NCBI GenBank assembly: GCA_020637055.1
Contig: JACJWR010000001.1
Span: 744,001-808,000, forward strand
DNA from: Actinomycetota bacterium
GTDB lineage: Bacteria; Actinomycetota; Actinomycetes; S36-B12; UBA10799
Direction of reading: 5' to 3'
Length of the DNA stretch: 64,000 nt
Shown here: positions 58,386 to 64,000 of the stretch, one piece after another
Layout: each line of letters begins with the position of its first letter
How positions within the stretch are numbered: the stretch's first letter is position 1
Notes under the pieces: model-generated
What the model saw: only the letters and a program-made list of their open reading frames with translations
What the model was told of the DNA's origin: nothing
The model's database searches: none
Translations under genes and position numbers: made by a program

Positions 58386-59447
58386 CTAGGAGGGGCAGGC
58401 GGCAGTCCGGTTGATCGTGTCGTCGTGCATCAACACCGGCACTCCGTTGGGGTCGGAATCGGTCGGTTTGGTCCACTGCACGTCGGTCTCGAGCACGGCG
58501 GCGCCGTTGTCAACCGCCTCCGCGAACGCCTGCATCGAGTTCTCGCTCACAGACTCCTCACCGCCACCGCGGTGGGCCACCATCTGCGGGGCGGGCTGGG
58601 CTTCGGCCGGGGCGGATTCAGCCCAAGCCGAGTACTCCTTGGTGAAGTCGGTGGCGATCCACTTGACGTTCTTCGGGTTCTTCGACGCGATCGAGTTCCA
58701 GCCGGGGGACGGCAGGCCCGCGAATTCGGCGCCGTCCTCGGCGGAATCCCCACCGGTGGCGACGTTGTACCAGATGTAGACCGGGATGTTGGCGGCCGCG
58801 AACTCCGCCGGCACGTCGTACTGCTGGCCGTTCTGCGGGAACGTGCCCTGGAAGTAGAGCACGTTGAGCACTCCCAGCGCGTCGGCCGACGGTGCCCGGG
58901 AGTTCATCTCCGCCACCGTCGGTGGAGCGAACGGATCGCCCACGCTGCCGCCGATCCCGCGGAACCAGACCCTGGCCCAATCCGGTTCGTTGTCGGCGAA
59001 GTACTTCAGGGTGGTTTCGTCGAAGGAGCCGATCAAGACCTCGGTGATGTCCGGATACTGGTTGACCAGATCGGCGAACTCGGCGAATTGGGCGTCGCTG
59101 GGCACCGGCTTGGGCTCGCCCTCGGCCGCCGCGAAGGTCTTGATCTCGGGCAACACCCCGACCTTCTTCTCGTTGGCGAACTTGAGGAATTCGTCGAGCG
59201 TGGGAATCGCCTCGCCGTTGTTCAACTGGTACTGCTGGAGCTCCTCGAACGTGAGGTCGGTGACTTTGGTATCGGGTGCCAGTTCGCACGGTCCGGTCGG
59301 AGTCGGCGCGGCGGACTCCGACGCGGCGCTGGTGGCTGCGGACTCCGAGGCCTCGCCCGCCTCGGTGCTCGACGAGGAACAGCCGGCGAGGAGCAGGCTG
59401 GCACTGGCGATGGCGGTGACACCGACGACGGTGAAGTGGATTCCCAT
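58386..59447 (-). CDS. Lipoprotein glycerophosphodiester phosphodiesterase with permuted motif order
   Basis: A 353-residue lipoprotein (lipobox LLLAGC, Cys23) from the ATG at 59447. GDPD proteins normally begin with HRG, then ENT-AF, E-x-D and HD-R-T, followed by dLT-EL, iPtLeE and EIK. Here that opening lies at the C terminus: HRGGGEESVSENSMQAF (292-308), LETDVQW (319-325) and MHDDTINRT (340-348). The later part opens the mature protein: VTDLTFEELQQY (62-73), IPTLDEFL (81-88) and LPEIK (99-103). All the key residues are present, so an active phosphodiesterase is likely. Cys54 and Cys351 lie near the two ends and could pair. It cleaves glycerophosphodiesters in relatives. Confidence 0.85.
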   Translation of the reverse strand: MGIHFTVVGVTAIASASLLLAGCSSSSTEAGEASESAATSAASESAAPTPTGPCELAPDTKVTDLTFEELQQYQLNNGEAIPTLDEFLKFANEKKVGVLPEIKTFAAAEGEPKPVPSDAQFAEFADLVNQYPDITEVLIGSFDETTLKYFADNEPDWARVWFRGIGGSVGDPFAPPTVAEMNSRAPSADALGVLNVLYFQGTFPQNGQQYDVPAEFAAANIPVYIWYNVATGGDSAEDGAEFAGLPSPGWNSIASKNPKNVKWIATDFTKEYSAWAESAPAEAQPAPQMVAHRGGGEESVSENSMQAFAEAVDNGAAVLETDVQWTKPTDSDPNGVPVLMHDDTINRTAACPS

Positions 59448-59541
59448 AGTGGAGGACTCTATTGGGCGCAGAGCCGCAATGTCGCGCCTAACCCGATGGT
59501 TCAGGGACTCCAAGAGTAGGTCAACCTGCCAGGCTGGTGGC

Positions 59542-61059
59542 ATGGGCAGTTTCGATGCGGATGTGGCGGTCATCGGATCCGGCTTCGGCGGATCGGTGGC
59601 CGCATTGCGGGCGGCGCAGGCGGGGCGCCGGGTGGTAGTGGCCGAACAGGGACGGCGCATCAGCAACGAAGACTTCGAACGGGGCGCCCGGTCGGTCCGG
59701 TCGTTGCTGTGGGAACCGGCTCTCGGGCTGCGGGGGTACTTCCGGCAAACCCCGATGAAGGACGTTGTGGTGGTCAGCGGCGTCGGGGTGGGCGGCGGGT
59801 CGCTGGTGTACGCAGCGGTGCTGATCGATCCGCCTCGGGCGGCACTTCAGACGACGCCCTGGACGCGCACCGGGCTGGATTGGCCGACCGAACTCGAACC
59901 CCACCTGGCGACGGCGGCGACGATGCTCGGCCGGGCCGTGAATCCCCAGTTCGGTGTGCAGGACCTGTGGTTGCGGCAAGCAGCGGAGTCGCTGGGGGTC
60001 GGCGATAGCTTCGGTCCCACGGCGCAGGGGATCGACTTCGACGCCTGCGTCGGTTGCGGCCAGTGCATCACGGGCTGTCCCTACGGCGCGAAGCACAGCT
60101 TGGATCGCACCTACCTCGCTCGGGCCGAAGCTCTTGGCGCACGAATCATGCCGCGCTCAAAGGTCGAGATCCTGACGCCGCTCGGTCGCGGCGACGGAGC
60201 TGATGGTTGGCGTTTGGTGATGACCGACCCCCTGGCGGGACGGCGGACCAAGCCCCGGAGCATCACGGCGCGATCGGTGGTGGTGGCGGCGGGCGTGCTG
60301 GGTACGGTGGGCCTGCTGCTCGCCGGGCGCGACCGGTGGCGGGTGCTGCCCGCACTCTCCGACGAGCTCGGCAACCGCGTGCGCACCAACTCCGAGGCCT
60401 TCGGCGCGGTCCTCCACCCGGCTGGAACGGACGTCATGCCCGGGGCGACGATCTCGTCGGACTTCTACCCCGACGCCCGCACACACGTGACGAACAACCG
60501 CTTCCCGAAGTCGTACACCTTCATGAAGTACTACCTGAGCCCAAGCGTGGAGGGTGCTCACCGGGCCCGGGCGACCTTGGGAGTGTGGCTCCGACATCCG
60601 CTGGCGTCGAGCGCGGCACTGCGGGCGCGCGATTGGCACCGCCGCACGACTGTGCTGACGGTGATGCAGCACGACGACAACGAGTTGCAGTGCCGACTCG
60701 TACGGCGCGGGTTCGGCTGGCGGTTGGTGACGACTCGGCCGGTCGGATCGGTGGCGGCCCCCGCCTACCTGCCGGAGGCCGACGCCGCCACCCGGGCGGT
60801 CGCCGACGTCAGCGGTGGCAAGCCCTTCACGACGCTGATGGAGTCGGTCGGGCGGATCGCTGCCACGGCGCACATCCTGGGCGGTGCCGCCATCGGTCCC
60901 GACCGGGGCAGCGGAGTGGTCGATCCGGACCTGCGCGTCTTCGGCTATGACAATCTGCGTGTGATGGACGGCTCGGTGGTGCCGAGCAACATCGGCGTCA
61001 ACCCGTCCTTGACCATCACCGCGCTGGCCGAACGCGCGTGTGCCAACTGGCTCGGTTGA
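59542..61059 (+). CDS. GMC-type FAD-dependent oxidoreductase (cholesterol-oxidase-like)
   Basis: A 505-residue protein from the ATG at 59542. It has the FAD dinucleotide motif DVAVIGSGFGGSVAALRAA (about 7-25), GVGVGGGSLVYAAVLIDPP (near 86-104), and the C-terminal GMC block GSGVVDPDLRVFGYDNLRVMDGSVVPSNIGVNPSLTITALAERA. A CVGCGQCITGCPYGAKHS segment (about 172-189) is a ferredoxin-like cysteine cluster, common in this branch but of unclear function. Substrates may be sterols or other alcohols. No signal peptide is visible. It is divergent from the phosphodiesterase gene. Confidence 0.85.
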   Translation: MGSFDADVAVIGSGFGGSVAALRAAQAGRRVVVAEQGRRISNEDFERGARSVRSLLWEPALGLRGYFRQTPMKDVVVVSGVGVGGGSLVYAAVLIDPPRAALQTTPWTRTGLDWPTELEPHLATAATMLGRAVNPQFGVQDLWLRQAAESLGVGDSFGPTAQGIDFDACVGCGQCITGCPYGAKHSLDRTYLARAEALGARIMPRSKVEILTPLGRGDGADGWRLVMTDPLAGRRTKPRSITARSVVVAAGVLGTVGLLLAGRDRWRVLPALSDELGNRVRTNSEAFGAVLHPAGTDVMPGATISSDFYPDARTHVTNNRFPKSYTFMKYYLSPSVEGAHRARATLGVWLRHPLASSAALRARDWHRRTTVLTVMQHDDNELQCRLVRRGFGWRLVTTRPVGSVAAPAYLPEADAATRAVADVSGGKPFTTLMESVGRIAATAHILGGAAIGPDRGSGVVDPDLRVFGYDNLRVMDGSVVPSNIGVNPSLTITALAERACANWLG

Positions 61060-61091
61060 CAGTCATGCCGTGCCGCCGGAACGCGACGGCG

Positions 61092-61994
61092 CTATGGCAG
61101 CCAGCTCCGATCGCGCCATGGTGTCCGGCCACGCGCCGGGTCCGCCGCGGCGGAGAACGTGTGCAGCCGCGCCACGGCCTCGGGGGATGAGGCGGACGCC
61201 ACGAAACCCGCCGATTCGACTATCGCCGAACCGGTCCGGATCGTGCGCTTCGCGGCCAGGATGGCGGTGCGGTTCCGGTCGGCGAGGTCGGCGGCCATCC
61301 GTTGGGCGCGAGCCAGTGCCTCCCCGACGCCGACGAGTTCGCCGACCAGACCGACCTCGTGGGCCTGCCGAGGGGTGAGGGTGATGGAGCGCAGGATCAT
61401 CTCGGAGGCCCGGGCAGCGCCGAGCAGGCGGGTCAAACGGACGCTGCCGCCGGCACCGGGTGGGATGCCGGCGGTAAGTTCGGGCAACCCGATCCGGTAG
61501 TCGCCGTCGCCCATGACGCGCACGTCGCAGGCAAGCGCGACCTCGCAGCCACCACCGAGGGCGTCCCCATCGATGGCCGCGATCACCACCTGCGGCAGGT
61601 TGCCGATGCGATCCAGGGTCGCGGTGGTCCGGAGCAACTCCACCAGACCCCTGGCCGGGGTGTGCGCCAACGCGTGTTTCGCCCCGGGCACTCGACCCAA
61701 CCAAGCGACCGCGGTGAGCGCAGCCCGCGCCGCCGGATAAGGCGTGGTGAGACCCAGTTCTTCGGCACCGGCGGCGATCTCGGAGAGGTCGTAGTGCGGG
61801 ATGAAAACTCCGTCGCGGGGCCCCGTGAGCACCACCGAACGGACCGACCGATCCCGACTCAGTCGACGTGTGAGCCGATCGAGGTCGGCGAGGACCGTCG
61901 CGTTCAGCAGGTCGGTGGGGGGATTACTGATCCGAACGGTGAGCACCCCGCTAGCGCGGTCGAGGGTCGTGGTGAGGGTGTCGAAGGCCGTCAC
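61092..61994 (-). CDS. Enoyl-CoA hydratase/isomerase-family protein
   Basis: A 300-residue crotonase-fold protein from the GTG at 61994. The oxyanion-hole strands are RSVVLTGPRDGVFIPHYDLSEI and, after a longer than usual insertion, PQVVIAAIDGDALGGGCEVALACDVRVMGDGDYRIGLPELTAGIPPGAGGSVRLTRLLGAARASEMIL, which matches the family. The typical catalytic Glu region (LPELTAGIPP) is present. The C-terminal helix has GEALARAQRMAADLADRNRTAILAAKRTI. The exact acyl-CoA substrate is unknown. It ends 33 bases from the convergent oxidoreductase gene. Confidence 0.87.
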   Translation of the reverse strand: MTAFDTLTTTLDRASGVLTVRISNPPTDLLNATVLADLDRLTRRLSRDRSVRSVVLTGPRDGVFIPHYDLSEIAAGAEELGLTTPYPAARAALTAVAWLGRVPGAKHALAHTPARGLVELLRTTATLDRIGNLPQVVIAAIDGDALGGGCEVALACDVRVMGDGDYRIGLPELTAGIPPGAGGSVRLTRLLGAARASEMILRSITLTPRQAHEVGLVGELVGVGEALARAQRMAADLADRNRTAILAAKRTIRTGSAIVESAGFVASASSPEAVARLHTFSAAADPARGRTPWRDRSWLP

Positions 61995-62016
61995 GGGAGC
62001 CGTCCGGCGCGCCGGT

Positions 62017-63500
62017 TCAGTCCTCGGCCGCGCGCAGTGCCCGCGCGAGCCCCTTGTTGATGGCTTTGAGTACGGCAACCCGGGCGTAGCGCTTGTCGTT
62101 CGCCGGGATCACGTGCCACCGGGCGTCGTCGGTGGTGGTCCGCAGCAGCATCTGGTCGACCGCCTTGACGTAGTCGTCCCACTTCTCGCGGTTCCGGTAG
62201 TCCTCCTCGGTGATCTTGTGCTGCTGTAGGGGGTGTCCTCTCGCGCCTGGAACCGGGCCAACTGTTCCTCGGGGGAGATGTGCAGCCAGAACTTCGCCAC
62301 GAAGTAGCCCCGTTCCACCAGCTGGGATTCGAAGTCGTTGATCTCGTCGTAGGCACGCTGCCACTCCGCTGGAGTGGCGAAGCCTTCGATGCGCTCCACC
62401 AGCACGCGGCCGTACCAGGTCCGGTCGAAGATCACGAACTTCCCGACCGGCGGAATGTCGCGCCAGAACCGCCAGAGGTAGTGGTAGCGCAGTTCCTCCT
62501 CGGTGGGCGCTGCGGTGGGGACCACCCGGTAGTCGCCTGCCTCCAGCGCGGTCGTGACCCGTCGGATCACGCCACCTTTGCCGCCGGCATCCCAGCCCTC
62601 GAAGGCGAGCACCATTCCGACGCCCCGCTCACGCGCCTCGATGGCCAGGCGGTGCAGTTTCGCCTGCTGTTTGGCGAGTTTGGTGCGGTACTCGTCGCGG
62701 TCCAGGTGCTTGGTCAGGTCCACGCCGTTGAGCACGCTGGCCTGGTCGAAGTCACCGAACAGCGAATCCGCCACCGACGGACCCCCGGCGGCAGCCTGCT
62801 CGAGTCGGCCGTGCAGCGCCGCCAGAATCGTGCGCGCCACGGTCAGGTCGCGGTATCGGGCGTCGGTGGATTCGACGATCGACCAGGGTGCGCCGGGTGC
62901 GCTGGTCGACTGCAGGATCCGCTCGGCGAACGGTAGGGCGGGTCCGAGACCCTCCAGTTGGGCCCAGTCGCGCTGGTCCACCCACCAACCGCCTTCGGGA
63001 TCGTCCTCCGCCTTGCGCAGCCTCTTCTGCTGTTCCTTCGCAGGTGTGTGGAGGAAGAACTTGAGCACCAACGCACCATCGGCCACGAGGTCGTCCTGCA
63101 TGGTGGAGATATGCCGGATCCAGGTGTCGAACTCGCTGTCGTCGAGTTCGTCGGTGGCGCGCATGACGGCCGCGCGCATGAGGCCGCCGGCGAAGATCGC
63201 GATGCGACCCTTCGGCGGGAGCGAGCGCCAGAGCCGCCAGAGTTGGGGACGGGCGGCCTCCTCCTGTCCGACGTCGGCGAAGACTCGTGTGTCGACGAAC
63301 CTGGCATCCATCCACTCGTTGAGTCGATTGATCATCTGGTTCGCCGCCACGTGGTCGTCCCCTGCGATCCAGATGATCACCGGGAAGTCGGCCTCGCGCA
63401 GGTCGTATTGGGCGTTGACAAGATCCAGTCGTAGCGTTGGGACCGCCGCCTTGTATTCGGCTTTGCTGATCTTGTTGCCTACCTCGGCCACTTCGAGCAT
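62017..63500 (-). pseudogene. pap: Polyphosphate:AMP phosphotransferase (tandem PPK2), frameshifted
   Basis: The start is the ATG at 63500. Two PPK2 domains are visible. The first lacks a clear P-loop (IIWIAGDDHVAANQMINRLNEWMD) and the second has LAFEGWDAGGKGGVIRRVTTALEAGDYRVVPTAAPTEEELRYHYLWRFWRDIP and FDRTWYGRVLVERIEGFA. After LARFQARED the reading frame changes near 62225: the rest, KITEEDYRNREKWDDYVKAVDQM and WHVIPANDKRYARVAVLKAINKGLARAL, continues in the -1 frame. One missing base (TACAGCAG for TACAAGCAG) would explain it. A sequencing error or a true mutation are both possible. Class-II PPK2 enzymes phosphorylate AMP to ADP with polyphosphate. Confidence 0.88.
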
Positions 63501-63636
63501 GACGATCCTTCCGGAAGACGTGCGCTGTTCACCTCGCGTTAGCCACGGTACGCATCCCGGCGCCGGGATGCTCCGCCAGCGCATGCCGGTGCCGTGCGGC
63601 AGTAGGGTCACCGGCCACGGAAGCCTGCGATGTGCT

Positions 63637-64000
63637 CTATCGGGCTGACCTCGCGCGGAGTTCGATCAAGGTCGTCACCACTGCGGCGTACAGCCAGATG
63701 GCTAGCACACCCACGGTGGCGAGCAGGCCCAGAATCTTCACCAGCCATACCTCGGTGGTCGCGCCGATCCCGCTGATCGACAGGGTCATCGCGGCAACCG
63801 GGAAGACGAAGCCCCACCATCCGGGATGCCGGGGGACTCGTCCGACTCTGCGCATCCGCAGAATCTCCAAGGTCGCCAACGCCCCCCACCACAGTCCGAA
63901 GCCGACGCCCATCGCCGAGATCACCACCCCCGGGGTTGCCGAAGTGATGCCCGGGAAGTCACTCGCGGCCGCGGTCTGCAGCAGCCTCAGCAGCGCGAAA
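63637..64000 (-). CDS. TDT-family (tellurite-resistance/dicarboxylate) transporter, C-terminal fragment
   Basis: The frame is open to the window end, so the start lies outside. About 120 residues are visible, with three helices (about VVISAMGVGFGLWWGALATLEIL, GWWGFVFPVAAMTLSI, ILGLLATVGVLAIWLYAAVVTTLIELRARSAR). The GWWGFVFP motif before the last two helices is typical of TDT (C4-dicarboxylate/tellurite-resistance/SLAC1-like) transporters. It lies 136 bases upstream of the phosphotransferase start on the same strand. The gap 63501-63636 has no distinct element. Confidence 0.75.
   Translation of the reverse strand, partial: FALLRLLQTAAASDFPGITSATPGVVISAMGVGFGLWWGALATLEILRMRRVGRVPRHPGWWGFVFPVAAMTLSISGIGATTEVWLVKILGLLATVGVLAIWLYAAVVTTLIELRARSAR

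Noticed and set aside
1..64000. tRNA or rRNA genes, CRISPR arrays, insertion sequences or attachment sites
   Set aside because: No cloverleaf-like pattern, spaced repeats, transposase motif or paired direct repeats were noticed on either strand; a covariance-model search would settle the RNA part.

Overview
The window is densely coding, GC-rich DNA (by eye about two thirds G+C, strong GC preference at third codon positions). GTG starts, coupled ATGA/GTGA overlaps, F420-type luciferase-like oxidoreductases, a PknB-type Ser/Thr kinase, a LAL regulator and many lipobox lipoproteins all point to an actinobacterium; I cannot name the genus. No gap between genes exceeds about 200 bases. I see no rRNA, tRNA, CRISPR array or insertion sequence.

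Layout. 1-6.6 kb: hydrolase fragment, PAP2 phosphatase, double SRPBCC protein, CutC, a small membrane protein divergent from its probable TetR regulator (two near-identical palindromes between them), a LysE-type exporter and a histidine kinase/response regulator pair. 6.7-9.5 kb: an overlapping three-gene set of flavocytochrome-like reductase, exported FMN-binding protein and ApbE flavin transferase, a plausible trans-membrane electron route. 9.6-12.2 kb: acetyltransferase, acyltransferase-3 membrane protein, orphan. 12.2-23.5 kb: six exported lipoproteins in two same-strand runs (three phospholipase-D-like proteins, a sedolisin protease, a Tat-exported deaminase-fold protein and one with a possible 2H phosphoesterase-like motif). 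23.6-29.7 kb: NhaC antiporter, split ThrE-type exporter, a thiazoline-carboxylate-hydrolase-like protein, ABC transporter pair.

29.8-42.0 kb is the highlight: a complete azole/azoline-forming RiPP (TOMM) locus of the NHLP/NHLM class. The plus-strand arm encodes a luciferase-like oxidoreductase, two Cys-rich precursors with nitrile-hydratase-like leaders, a fused leader-binding/YcaO cyclodehydratase and a SagB-type dehydrogenase. The minus-strand arm encodes a membrane-fusion protein, a C39 peptidase-ABC exporter, a second NHLM ABC protein and a small degenerate ABC ATPase. Precursors would be cyclised on Cys/Ser/Thr, partly oxidised to azoles, cleaved by the C39 domain and exported. RNA hairpins flank the second precursor gene.

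42.1-49.5 kb: small flavin, SnoaL-like and VOC enzymes; a 38-residue Cys-rich protein and a DCC thiol oxidoreductase that share a CsoR-like operator; a dCMP-deaminase-like protein; a TetR-ACT-GNAT fusion; an FUSC-type membrane protein. 49.6-64 kb: DUF2252 protein overlapping a LAL regulator with a broken P-loop, Ser/Thr kinase, DUF418 membrane protein, a DUF6777-like membrane protein, GNAT, a lipoprotein glycerophosphodiesterase whose motif order is circularly permuted, a GMC-type oxidoreductase, an enoyl-CoA hydratase, a frameshifted polyphosphate:AMP phosphotransferase, and the 3' part of a TDT-type transporter.
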